From the NCBI GenBank assembly GCA_030532035.1, contig JAUNLX010000005.1:1-64000 (forward strand): DNA of 64,000 nucleotides. The letters are read 5' to 3'. The position numbers and the translations under genes were made by a program. Below, piece by piece: positions 15,775 to 23,452 of this stretch; the first letter of the stretch is position 1; every line of letters starts with the position of its first letter. The stretch comes from Clostridia bacterium. Lineage in GTDB: Bacteria; Bacillota; Clostridia; Oscillospirales; Acutalibacteraceae. The notes under the pieces were generated by a model. That model did not search any database. It was not told the DNA's origin and worked only from the letters and a program-made list of their open reading frames with translations.

Positions 15775-16332
15775 GGCAATAATCCGAAAGACTTTGCAAA
15801 ATGGTATCGAAACCATAAAAGCGGGTAAATAAACCTTTGAATGAGTGATAAATATTTCGAAATGAAGCTTGCGTAAAAGCCAGTAGTGTGAAAGCACTAA
15901 AATTTGAAGAAATCGGCTTGCTAAAAACAAGTGTCAGAGAGTAATCAATTTAGAAGGTGGAGGTTTAAGTTGAAGAAATGAGCTTTGACTTTCTAACCTA
16001 AGGCAAAGTATCAAAGTACAAAACATAGAGCATAAAAGCAAAATCAGCAATATTAGTTCATGTTATGTAATATTTTGAAAAAGCCTACACAAAGCTCAAA
16101 GCAAAGATATTAAAAAATCAAAAGAAAGGTTTAGTAATATAAGCTTTGAAAGAAAGTTTATCACAAGCGGAATGCTGATAAGCATAAGGAATGTCAATAG
16201 GTTAGTCGTTTTTAGAAAATCGTTTTGATGTTGTAAAAATGACAATTAATATAAATCGGATAAAGCCAAGCTTACCTGTTAGGAAAATAAAGAGGCACAC
16301 AACAATCCGAGAATCAAAAATTAAATTTAATA

Positions 16333-16371
16333 AAAAGAGTTTCGGTGTAAAGAAACCGAAACTCTTTTAGT
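16333..16371 (+). terminator. Rho-independent terminator of the large RNA
   Basis: AAAAGAGTTTCGGT (16333-16346) pairs perfectly with ACCGAAACTCTTTT (16355-16368) around an 8-nt loop; the T-run is the 3' side of the stem and continues as AGTTT. Confidence 0.85.
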
Positions 16372-16436
16372 TTATGTTCTTCAATTTACAAGATATATGT
16401 TATAATAAAGTTATTATTTACAAATTGGAGGACGAC

Positions 16437-17396
16437 ATGTCGTTAGAAAGAAAAGAAGGATATTTTGAGTCGACAACGGGTCAAGACAAAATCTATACTT
16501 CTATTTGGGAAAATAATGAAGAAGAGCCGACTGCAATTGTCCAGATTGTTCATGGAGAAAAAGAACATATAGGAAGATATGAGAAACTTGCAGAATTTTT
16601 AGCAGGAAGCAACATTTTAGTTTGTGGAAATGATCATTTAGGACATGGAAAATCTGCTAATAAGGGTCTCGGGGTTTTGCCTGAAGATGGCGCCGATAGA
16701 ATGGTGGATGATACTTGTCGTCTTTATAATATTATGAAACAAGATTATCCTGATACACCTTATTTTCTATTGGGTTATTCAATGGGGGCTTCGATAGCAA
16801 GAGCTTGTCTTCCACTTTTAGGAGACGATATTGCCGGAGCTATTTTATGTGGTCCTATAGAATTGCCCGAGGGTTTTGATTTGATGGATACGCCAATAAA
16901 ATTACTCAATGAAAAACTTGGCGGAAATAAACTTGCGAAAAATTCTCAACTTATTTTCAAAAAAATAATTGAACTTCTTGACAGAACTGAGTGTGAAAAT
17001 AAAGATTATCGCAGTTTTGATGTAGATAATATTGACGATATGGACAAAGATCCACTTTATTTAGATACACCGACAACATCTCTAATTCGTGATTTTTATA
17101 TAATAACTTCAAGAGTTTCAAGCAAAAGCTGGTATCTCAATGTTCCCAATGAAACTACTGTGCTTGTTATTTCTGGTGCAAATGATCCACTGTCGCTATA
17201 CGGGCTTGGTTCTCAAGCTATTTGTCAAAATCTTGAAATTCAAGGAAAAAATTCCGATATGATTGTTCTGCCAGATACAAAACACGATGTTTTACATGAT
17301 TCTGGAAACGAGATGACCTATTACAGCATCTTGCAATTTATAATCAACATTCTCATGATAAAAGGGAGCTTAGGTTATTTTGAAGATGAACTGTAA
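16437..17396 (+). CDS. Alpha/beta hydrolase, monoacylglycerol-lipase-like (second copy)
   Basis: 319 residues from ATG 16437, set by TTGGAGGAC at 16426-16433; longer in-frame starts from 16374 lack an SD and would begin in the terminator. Motifs parallel the protein at 14004: VHGEKEHIGRYEKLAEFL, NDHLGHGKS, nucleophile elbow LGYSMGAS (Ser near 115), SGANDPLS and DTKHDVLHD. Substrate unknown, probably a lipid ester. A -10 box TATAAT lies at 16401-16406 with a poor -35. The 3' end overlaps the convergent RluA gene by 44 bp. Confidence 0.82.
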   Translation: MSLERKEGYFESTTGQDKIYTSIWENNEEEPTAIVQIVHGEKEHIGRYEKLAEFLAGSNILVCGNDHLGHGKSANKGLGVLPEDGADRMVDDTCRLYNIMKQDYPDTPYFLLGYSMGASIARACLPLLGDDIAGAILCGPIELPEGFDLMDTPIKLLNEKLGGNKLAKNSQLIFKKIIELLDRTECENKDYRSFDVDNIDDMDKDPLYLDTPTTSLIRDFYIITSRVSSKSWYLNVPNETTVLVISGANDPLSLYGLGSQAICQNLEIQGKNSDMIVLPDTKHDVLHDSGNEMTYYSILQFIINILMIKGSLGYFEDEL

Positions 17397-18285
17397 AAAC
17401 TTTTTCGCTTAAATATTTAAATTGCTCATGGTCTATAAAATCAAATTCGATTTTATAGGCCATTAATTTTTGATGTGTATTTTTTATATATTTTCCCTTA
17501 TATTTTGTGTCCCCAACAAGAGCATGACCGATATGAGAAAATTGTGCGCGTATTTGATGAGATTTACCAGTCAACAAATTTATTTCAACTATAGAACTAT
17601 CACTGTACTCTTTTATCACACGATATTTTAGTGAAATTTTAGAGGCTCCTTGTTTGTCTTTGTCTAAAATAATTGCTCTGTTATTTTTATGGTCTTTAAT
17701 ATAATAATTTGACAACATTGCAGATTTTTTTTGAAGCTTTCCCTCTACTTCTGCAAGATAAAATTTTTTGATTTTTTTCTCTTTTTGTAATTTTTCAAAA
17801 AAGAGCATGGCTGGTCTGTTTTTTGCAAAGATAACAATGCCAACTGTATTTGTATCAAGGCGATTGAGGGGAGATAGGGTATTGAAATAATCATTTTCAA
17901 TTAAATTATTATTCTTTTCGAAAAGATATTTTTTTACACGATCAGTTAAATTGTCGTTGAAATTTTTGCTGTAATGGGTGGGTAATCCCTCTGGTTTGAA
18001 AATAAAAATAAAATTTTCGTCTTCATAAATAATATCTACATCAGAGGAAGAGCTTAAAAAATATGTGTCAGATACAGCATTATTTAAATAGTCATCTTTG
18101 AGATATAGACTTACTTTATCTCCGATTTGCAGAATATATTTATTTTCGGTTCTTTTTTGGTTTACTTTAATATCTTTTTTTCTAATGAACTTGTTTATCA
18201 AAGATTTAGGTAAATTCAATTTTTTGATAAGGTATTTATCAATTCTCTGTTGTGCAGAATTTTCATCAATTATAATTTCTTTCAT
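17353..18285 (-). CDS. RluA-family 23S rRNA/tRNA pseudouridine synthase
   Basis: 310 residues with an N-terminal S4 RNA-binding domain (QRIDKYLIKKLNLPKSLINKFIRKKDIKVN-type pattern, residues 10-60) and an RluA catalytic domain. The catalytic aspartate lies in LNRLDTNTVGIVIFAK and later RluA motifs are LTGKSHQIRAQFSHIGHALVGDTKY. It converts specific uridines in rRNA or tRNA to pseudouridine; which site is not readable. Many S4-RluA proteins of this subgroup are annotated RluC/RluD-like. Confidence 0.88.
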   Translation of the reverse strand: MKEIIIDENSAQQRIDKYLIKKLNLPKSLINKFIRKKDIKVNQKRTENKYILQIGDKVSLYLKDDYLNNAVSDTYFLSSSSDVDIIYEDENFIFIFKPEGLPTHYSKNFNDNLTDRVKKYLFEKNNNLIENDYFNTLSPLNRLDTNTVGIVIFAKNRPAMLFFEKLQKEKKIKKFYLAEVEGKLQKKSAMLSNYYIKDHKNNRAIILDKDKQGASKISLKYRVIKEYSDSSIVEINLLTGKSHQIRAQFSHIGHALVGDTKYKGKYIKNTHQKLMAYKIEFDFIDHEQFKYLSEKVFTVHLQNNLSSLLS

Positions 18286-18333
18286 AATGTAATAATATCA
18301 AATACTTAAGCTCAAAACAATTATCTTTGTTTA

Positions 18334-18362
18334 TTGTAAAAATAAATTGTTTTTGTTATCAT
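18334..18362 (+). promoter_or_regulatory. Promoter candidate for proC
   Basis: TTGTAA (18334-18339) and TATCAT (18357-18362) are 17 bp apart, 26 bp before the proC ATG and downstream of the divergently oriented RluA start. Confidence 0.45.
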
Positions 18363-18387
18363 CATAAAAACAAACAGAGGTGATAAG

Positions 18388-19188
18388 ATGAAAATCGGAT
18401 TTATTGGATTTGGAAATATGGCGTCGGCTATCGCTTATGGAATGACAGCTTCTAAAGAATTTGATTATAAAGATATGGTGATTTCAGATCACAATGAAAT
18501 TAAAGTAAAAGCAGCAACTCTCAAAGGCGCGAAATTTTACGAAAATGAAAATGAAGTTGTGAAAGAATCTGATATTTTAATTTTAGCTGTAAAACCTCAT
18601 GCAATGAAAGATTTACTCATAAAAATTAAAGATGAAATAAACGAAAAAAATCCCCTTATTATAAGTGTTGCAACAGGGCTTGAACTTAAATTTTTTGAAG
18701 AGATTTTAGGAGATAATATAAGTCTTATCAGAACGATTCCCAATTTAAATGCGAAAGTTTTGATGTCCGTTACTGCAGTTTGTCAAAATGAAAATGTAAC
18801 AAAAGAACAGAGAGAAATATTTGATAAAATTTTTAAATCTTTCGGATATATTTTTGATATACCTGAAAAGGATTTTTCTGCCTTTGGAGTTTTAGTTGGC
18901 TGTGGAATAGCTTATACTTTTTTATTCTATGATTCTATGGCAAGGGCGGCAGTTAAATTTGGCATAAAAAAAGACTTGGCATTAAAGGCGGCTTGCTTAA
19001 ATGCTAAGGGCGCAGCAGAATTAATTAACCAGACTAATATTCATCCGGCGGAATTAATTGATATGACCTGTTCTCCCAATGGCACAACAATTGAGGGGAT
19101 AGCCTCTCTTTTAAATGAAAATTTTCAAGGAGCTATAATAAATGCTTTTGAAAAATCATATTTAAAAGATCAAAAAATGGGTAAATGA
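18388..19188 (+). CDS. proC: Pyrroline-5-carboxylate reductase
   Basis: 266 residues. The N-terminal Rossmann fold starts IGFIGFGNMASAIAYGM, followed by DILILAVKPHAM, RTIPNLNAKV and the C-terminal dimerisation domain with MTCSPNGTTIEG. It makes proline from pyrroline-5-carboxylate using NAD(P)H. GAGGTGATAAG precedes the ATG. It is a monocistronic gene between the RluA start and a terminator. Confidence 0.92.
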   Translation: MKIGFIGFGNMASAIAYGMTASKEFDYKDMVISDHNEIKVKAATLKGAKFYENENEVVKESDILILAVKPHAMKDLLIKIKDEINEKNPLIISVATGLELKFFEEILGDNISLIRTIPNLNAKVLMSVTAVCQNENVTKEQREIFDKIFKSFGYIFDIPEKDFSAFGVLVGCGIAYTFLFYDSMARAAVKFGIKKDLALKAACLNAKGAAELINQTNIHPAELIDMTCSPNGTTIEGIASLLNENFQGAIINAFEKSYLKDQKMGK

Positions 19189-19222
19189 TTTTTAGTTAAA
19201 AATTATCTGTAAACAAAAAATG

Positions 19223-19251
19223 CCCTCTTTACTGATAATCAGTAAAGAGGG
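19223..19251. terminator. Bidirectional terminator between proC and the parvulin gene
   Basis: CCCTCTTTACTGA (19223-19235) pairs perfectly with TCAGTAAAGAGGG (19239-19251). On the minus strand it is followed by ATTTTTTGTTT, so it ends the minus-strand gene well; on the plus strand the downstream run is less T-rich. Confidence 0.8.
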
Positions 19252-19280
19252 TATAAATCATTTTATTTGTTTTTAACCTT

Positions 19281-20912
19281 TTATTTTGCTGCTTTAGTGG
19301 TGCTTTCTTCTTGGCTTGGAGTTTGTTGATTTTTAGATTTGTCTTTTGCAGTCAAACCAATAATAGCTTTTTCGGCATCTTTTCTAACTCTGATAATTGT
19401 TTTTCTGTTCGTTTCTTTAAGTTTGAATTTTTTATCATTCATTACTTCTTCAACAAATTTTTGATAATCATCAGCTGTAAGCTTTTCAACAATTTGTTGT
19501 TGCCAACGAGGTCTCTTTGCTATGTGAGAGCAATACATCACATGGTAACCGTATTCACTCTTAACTAAGCCGGTATCTCCGACTTTTCTACCACTTGCAT
19601 AGCACCAATCAAGGAAAGGTTGAACATAATTTGAATTTTTATAAATGCCAACAATCAAGCCTCCGTTTTCGGCTGAGCCTGGATCTTCACTTTCCTTTTT
19701 AGCAATTTTTGCAAATGCAGTTTCGGTTTTTTTGCCTTTGTTAAAGTCGGCTAAAAGTTTTTCTGCCTTTTCTTTAACTCTTTTTTGTTCGTTGGCGTCG
19801 CCAGCTTTATTTTCATCAAATTTAACTAAAATGTGGCGAACATCTATAGGTTGGATTAAATCATTTTTGTAAGGAGCCTTTTTTATAGCAATTATGAAAA
19901 TAGCGCTTTCATTTTCAAATTTAGCTTTGTCTCCAGTTTTTCTGTCCTTTGCAAATGCCCAATCGGCTGCATCTTCATCAATAGCAGAAACAAGAGTTTC
20001 TTTTGATATATCATCTTGAGTGGAAGCTGCTTCATTTTTGAAAATTTCTTTATTTTCTTCAGGAGCATATTCAACAACAGTTTCAGTGAAATTATCTAAA
20101 GTGATTTTAGATAATATTTCGTCTGCTTGACTTGTTAATTTTGGATCGTCTTTAGCAATGTAGTAAATTCTCAAATCAACACTTAGATAAGCATCTGGTT
20201 CTTTTTCAAATTCTGCATTAATGGCTTCTGCGCCAATAGCATCTTGCATTTTAAGAGATTTTTCTTCAAGATATTTTGAAGAAACTTGAATGCCAGTCAT
20301 AATATCTCTAAGTAAGCTCTCATTCATTCCTTTTCCGTTTTGAATTCTGAGATATGCCCCCAAAGAATAATCTTCTTTTTCGGCAACTGCTCTTATTTGT
20401 TCGACAAATTCATCTACCTTATCTTTGATTTCATTGTCTGGCTTATAACCTTCTGCAATTGCTTTTTTATATACTGCTGTATATTGTTCACAACTTTGAA
20501 TTGCTTGACTTTCAAAAAAATCTGCCCAAGTAGGTTTATCTCCATAAATTTTGGCGTCTAATTTTGTCTTTGTATAAGGTTGTTGAGAGGGTAATTGATT
20601 TGGATCAAGCCCAACATATTTGGCGCCTGAGCCTGGGCCATAATATTGGTCATATTGTTTTGCTTTTTCAATATATGAATTTTGAATAGCTGTATAATAA
20701 TATTCATATTCAGCTTCTGAAATTTTTGTGCCATCGGAAAGTTCCAGTGCTGTTGCCTGTCTCTTAAATACGCCGAAAAAACTCATTAAAAATAGAATAA
20801 TAGCGAGTGCTACTACTAAAGAACCAACTGCAACAGCAGTGATAGTTCTATTCTTTTTTTGTTTGTCGGTAAGAGGAGCAGCAGGTGTTTTGGGTTCCTT
20901 TGTGGGTTTCAT
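19281..20912 (-). CDS. Membrane-anchored peptidyl-prolyl isomerase (PpiC/PrsA-like)
   Basis: 543 residues. A cytoplasmic N-tail is followed by one membrane helix (AVGSLVVALAIILFLMSFF, residues 28-46), an extracellular SurA/PrsA-like helical region, and a parvulin domain near residues 355-470 with VRHILVKFDE, KKESEDPGSAENGGLIV and YGYHVMYCSH. It probably helps exported proteins fold. Unlike PrsA it has no lipobox and uses an uncleaved helix. The C-terminus is a charged low-complexity tail. GGAGG precedes the ATG on the minus strand. Confidence 0.85.
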   Translation of the reverse strand: MKPTKEPKTPAAPLTDKQKKNRTITAVAVGSLVVALAIILFLMSFFGVFKRQATALELSDGTKISEAEYEYYYTAIQNSYIEKAKQYDQYYGPGSGAKYVGLDPNQLPSQQPYTKTKLDAKIYGDKPTWADFFESQAIQSCEQYTAVYKKAIAEGYKPDNEIKDKVDEFVEQIRAVAEKEDYSLGAYLRIQNGKGMNESLLRDIMTGIQVSSKYLEEKSLKMQDAIGAEAINAEFEKEPDAYLSVDLRIYYIAKDDPKLTSQADEILSKITLDNFTETVVEYAPEENKEIFKNEAASTQDDISKETLVSAIDEDAADWAFAKDRKTGDKAKFENESAIFIIAIKKAPYKNDLIQPIDVRHILVKFDENKAGDANEQKRVKEKAEKLLADFNKGKKTETAFAKIAKKESEDPGSAENGGLIVGIYKNSNYVQPFLDWCYASGRKVGDTGLVKSEYGYHVMYCSHIAKRPRWQQQIVEKLTADDYQKFVEEVMNDKKFKLKETNRKTIIRVRKDAEKAIIGLTAKDKSKNQQTPSQEESTTKAAK

Positions 20913-21003
20913 AAAGTTTCCTCCGTTAATAACTTATTTTAACGCTCTGATTTTACTCTATTATTGATATAAAAACAAGTTATTAAATCTTTACATTAAC
21001 CGT

Positions 21004-21032
21004 TTGCATTATTTTATTTTTAATGATATAAT
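21004..21032 (+). promoter_or_regulatory. Promoter of tRNA-Leu
   Basis: TTGCAT (21004-21009) and a consensus TATAAT (21027-21032) are 17 bp apart. The tRNA begins 15 bp after the -10 box. Confidence 0.75.
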
Positions 21033-21047
21033 TTCGCAGTTAGGTAA

Positions 21048-21134
21048 GCCGGTGTGGCGGAATTGGTAGACGCAAGGGACTTAAAATCCCTCGATGGCAA
21101 CATCGTATCGGTTCGAGTCCGATCACCGGCACCA
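21048..21134 (+). tRNA. tRNA-Leu (anticodon TAA)
   Basis: An 87-nt class II tRNA. Acceptor strands are GCCGGTG and CACCGGC, followed by an encoded ACCA end. The anticodon stem-loop GGGACTTAAAATCCC gives anticodon TAA, the long variable arm is CGATGGCAACATCG and the T arm contains GGTTCGAGTCC. It reads UUA/UUG leucine codons, abundant in this AT-rich genome. Confidence 0.97.
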
Positions 21135-21172
21135 ATCAGATATTTGCAATATTGCAAATATCTGATTTTTTA
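21134..21172 (+). terminator. Terminator of tRNA-Leu
   Basis: AATCAGATATTTGCA (21134-21148) pairs perfectly with TGCAAATATCTGATT (21153-21167), followed by TTTTATT. It abuts the CCA end of the tRNA. Confidence 0.9.
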
Positions 21173-21214
21173 TTATAAATTAAAGTTTTTATATTACCGT
21201 TAAGACTATGTTTA

Positions 21215-21243
21215 TTGAACTAAACAGGCTATTGTGTTAAAAT
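21215..21243 (+). promoter_or_regulatory. Promoter of the DUF695-ispF-cdaA operon
   Basis: TTGAAC (21215-21220) and TAAAAT (21238-21243) are 17 bp apart, and GTGT immediately before the -10 box resembles an extended -10. Confidence 0.6.
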
Positions 21244-21301
21244 CTCATTAGATTTTTAATATAAATTTTTTGAAAATAAATCAAAATTTAAGGTGGATAA
21301 T

Positions 21302-22099
21302 TTGGCATTATTTGGTAAAAGTTTAACGGATGGCGCAAGCCGTTTTAATCCTAATAATTTTATTCAATATTCGGAAAAATTTATGAATAAACAGGTTGTT
21401 ATAAACTGCGATTTGTCTTTGGCAGATATTTTTCCTACAAAAGAATATGATTATTGCATCAAAATACAGCTTTCTCTGTTAAGTCAAAATTCTATTCAAT
21501 CTGAGATATCATATATTAATTCTATAAATCAACTATTGTGTGAGCATTTTCCCGGCAAATTAGCTGGCTTTGGTATTGTCTATGCAAAAAACTTTTCTTA
21601 TATTCTTTTTTACATTGACGAAAAGAATGCAAAATATGCAAAAAAAGCTTTAGCGGAAACTCTGCTCGGCTCTTTTAGAGATATTCGTCTTAAAATTGTA
21701 TTTGATCCGACTGGAGAAGAATACTATAAATTTCTTTATCCAGATAGATTGCAGATAAGTGAAATCAAAAATATGAAAGTTAAAAATAAGCTTTTGTCTT
21801 ACGGAGATGATGGCTCTGCAAATAGAAATATAAGTTATTTTTTTGTATTTGAAACAAACGAAAATACGGAAATATTTGTCAAAAAAATGGAAAAAATTGG
21901 ACTGGAGTATATGAATACAGAAACAGTTGATGTACCGGACAAAATTTTGCCATTGTTCAAGCTTTCTATGAAAAAATATATGCCTTTTAATTTAGATGAA
22001 ATAAATTCTTTAATTAAAAGAATAGACGACGTCGCCACAACTTTGGGTGGTCGATTTGACCATATTGAAAGCGAAATTGCTATGCCGAGCACAAATTAA
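21302..22099 (+). CDS. DUF695/RraB-like protein
   Basis: 265 residues from TTG 21302, chosen because AAGGTGG ends 5 bp before it; GTG 21293 overlaps that site. The N-terminal half (KEYDYCIKIQLSLL, KLAGFGIVYAKNFSYILFYI) resembles DUF695, and the C-terminal part (YFFVFETNENTEIFVKKMEK ending LGGRFDHIESEI) resembles the RraB (RNase E inhibitor) fold, which often follows DUF695. No catalytic motif is seen. First gene of a run leading into ispF and cdaA. Family assignment is by eye. Confidence 0.5.
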   Translation: MALFGKSLTDGASRFNPNNFIQYSEKFMNKQVVINCDLSLADIFPTKEYDYCIKIQLSLLSQNSIQSEISYINSINQLLCEHFPGKLAGFGIVYAKNFSYILFYIDEKNAKYAKKALAETLLGSFRDIRLKIVFDPTGEEYYKFLYPDRLQISEIKNMKVKNKLLSYGDDGSANRNISYFFVFETNENTEIFVKKMEKIGLEYMNTETVDVPDKILPLFKLSMKKYMPFNLDEINSLIKRIDDVATTLGGRFDHIESEIAMPSTN

Positions 22100-22112
22100 G
22101 TCAGGAGTAAAA

Positions 22113-22595
22113 ATGAGAGTTGGATTTGGATATGATGTTCATATACTAAAGGAAAACAGAAAACTTATTTTAGGCGGAGTAGAAATAAAATATAACCTTG
22201 GTCTGTATGGGCATTCTGACGCAGATGTTTTAACTCATGCAATTATGGACGCAATATTGGGTGCTGCTGCAAGAGGAGATATAGGGCATTTATTTCCAGA
22301 CACAGATTCAAATTTCAAAGACGCCGATTCTATTGATTTGTTGAAAACGGTTGTCAGAGAAATAGAAAGAGAATATTCAATTACAAATATTGATGCAACT
22401 ATTGTTGCGCAGGAACCAAAACTCTCTGCTTATATTGAAAAAATGAGAGAAAATATATCGAGAGCCTGTAAAATAGATATGGGACAAATAAACATAAAAG
22501 CGACTACGGAAGAGGGCAAGGGTATTTCTGGAAACAAAGACGCTATGGCGGCTTATGCAGTTTGTTTGATTGATGAAAATAATACGGAGGCATAA
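22113..22595 (+). CDS. ispF: 2-C-methyl-D-erythritol 2,4-cyclodiphosphate synthase
   Basis: 160 residues from ATG 22113, after TCAGGAG. The family signature begins MRVGFGYDVH with metal ligands Asp and His, then GHSDADVLTHAIMDA, with KATTEEGKGISG near the end. It performs the fifth step of the MEP isoprenoid pathway, forming MEcPP from CDP-ME-2-phosphate. Other MEP genes are not in the window. Confidence 0.95.
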   Translation: MRVGFGYDVHILKENRKLILGGVEIKYNLGLYGHSDADVLTHAIMDAILGAAARGDIGHLFPDTDSNFKDADSIDLLKTVVREIEREYSITNIDATIVAQEPKLSAYIEKMRENISRACKIDMGQINIKATTEEGKGISGNKDAMAAYAVCLIDENNTEA

Positions 22596-22597
22596 TT

Positions 22598-23452
22598 TTG
22601 GCGCAAACAGTAAATGAAATTGGAGCTTTTTTTACTAAATTTATAAATTTATTTTCAACATATAAAATTATTGGGGATACTTTGGATATCCTGTTTCTTA
22701 CATTCATAGTTTACAGTGTGTTGAAATTGATTAGAGATTCAAGAGCTATAAATTTTCTAAAGGGTTTTGGGGTTTTGCTTGTTGTTTGGCTTTTTGTCAA
22801 AGTTTTCAATATGCAGACCGTCGCATATCTTTTTGATATTTTTTGGAAAAATTTACTTGTTATCTCGGTAATTATTTTTGCACCAGAAATTAGAAAAGCC
22901 TTAGATAGAATAGGTACTTCAAAATTTAGTAATCTAAAAATTTTTTCATTTCATGGATTTTCAGAAGACAAAAAAATTGAAGATTTGAAAAATGCAATAC
23001 AGGTTGTAACAAAATCAGCTTCATATTTTTCTGACGAAAAAATTGGAGCAATAATAGTTTTTGAAAGATTCACACCTTTAGGAGAAATTATAAATACTGG
23101 TATTATTATAAATTCTGTTTTATCAAATGAAATGCTGGAAAATGTATTTTATCCCAAAGCTCCACTTCACGACGGAGCCGTTATTATAAGAAATTCAAAA
23201 CTTTATGCAGCAGGTTGTATTTTGCCACTCACGCAGAATACTTCCATAGCTTCAAGTTATGGTACAAGACATAGAGCTTCTATAGGAGTTTCTGAAATGA
23301 GCGATTGTGCAGTTGTTACAGTGTCTGAAGAAACTGGTTTCATTTCCTTTACAGTAAATGGAAAGATGAAAAGTGGAATTTCCGACGGAGAGCTCAGAGA
23401 GTATCTTTTAGATTATTTATTGAGTGAAAAGGAGGCAAAAAATGAAAAATAA
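22598..23452 (+). CDS. cdaA: Diadenylate cyclase CdaA
   Basis: 284 residues from TTG 22598, set by CGGAGG 7 bp upstream. Three membrane helices occupy residues ~25-95, then a DAC domain (residues ~110-265) with the catalytic motifs DGAVII and GTRHRAS. It condenses two ATP into cyclic di-AMP, which controls potassium transport and osmotic balance in Firmicutes. It overlaps cdaR, its usual regulator. glmM, the third member of the classic trio, is not adjacent. Confidence 0.95.
   Translation: MAQTVNEIGAFFTKFINLFSTYKIIGDTLDILFLTFIVYSVLKLIRDSRAINFLKGFGVLLVVWLFVKVFNMQTVAYLFDIFWKNLLVISVIIFAPEIRKALDRIGTSKFSNLKIFSFHGFSEDKKIEDLKNAIQVVTKSASYFSDEKIGAIIVFERFTPLGEIINTGIIINSVLSNEMLENVFYPKAPLHDGAVIIRNSKLYAAGCILPLTQNTSIASSYGTRHRASIGVSEMSDCAVVTVSEETGFISFTVNGKMKSGISDGELREYLLDYLLSEKEAKNEK

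Larger units (their letters stand above)
15600..16372 (+). ncRNA. Large ornate structured RNA (~770 nt), family not assigned
   Basis: The region has a promoter, a strong terminator and no long ORF, yet is full of consistent helices. 5' domain: 15609-15618 pairs with 15683-15692 (10 bp) and encloses hairpins 15634-15639/15646-15651 (GGCGCC/GGTGCC) and 15655-15660/15665-15670. Main domain: TCGG, GTTGTG and TGCCTCTTT (15739-15761) pair with AAAGAGGCA, CACAAC and CCGA (16289-16310), closing ~530 nt. Within it: 15762-15767/15792-15797, 15801-15805/15812-15816, 15884-15888/15895-15899, 15961-15965/15995-15999, 16049-16055/16068-16074, 16090-16096/16142-16148 with 16107-16112/16135-16140. The strand is purine-rich. 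It does not match RNase P RNA, tmRNA or introns. OLE, ROOL and GOLLD are known classes of similar size; I cannot assign it to any. Confidence 0.75.

Noticed and set aside
15736..15930. 65-codon minus-strand ORF inside the large RNA
   Set aside because: No SD, composition unlike the neighbouring proteins, and it lies on the antisense strand of clearly structured RNA.
15600..16372. RNase P RNA, tmRNA, SRP RNA or a group I/II intron
   Set aside because: None of their diagnostic sequences is present (for example GAGGAAAGTC of RNase P, the tmRNA tRNA-like ends, or group II domain V).
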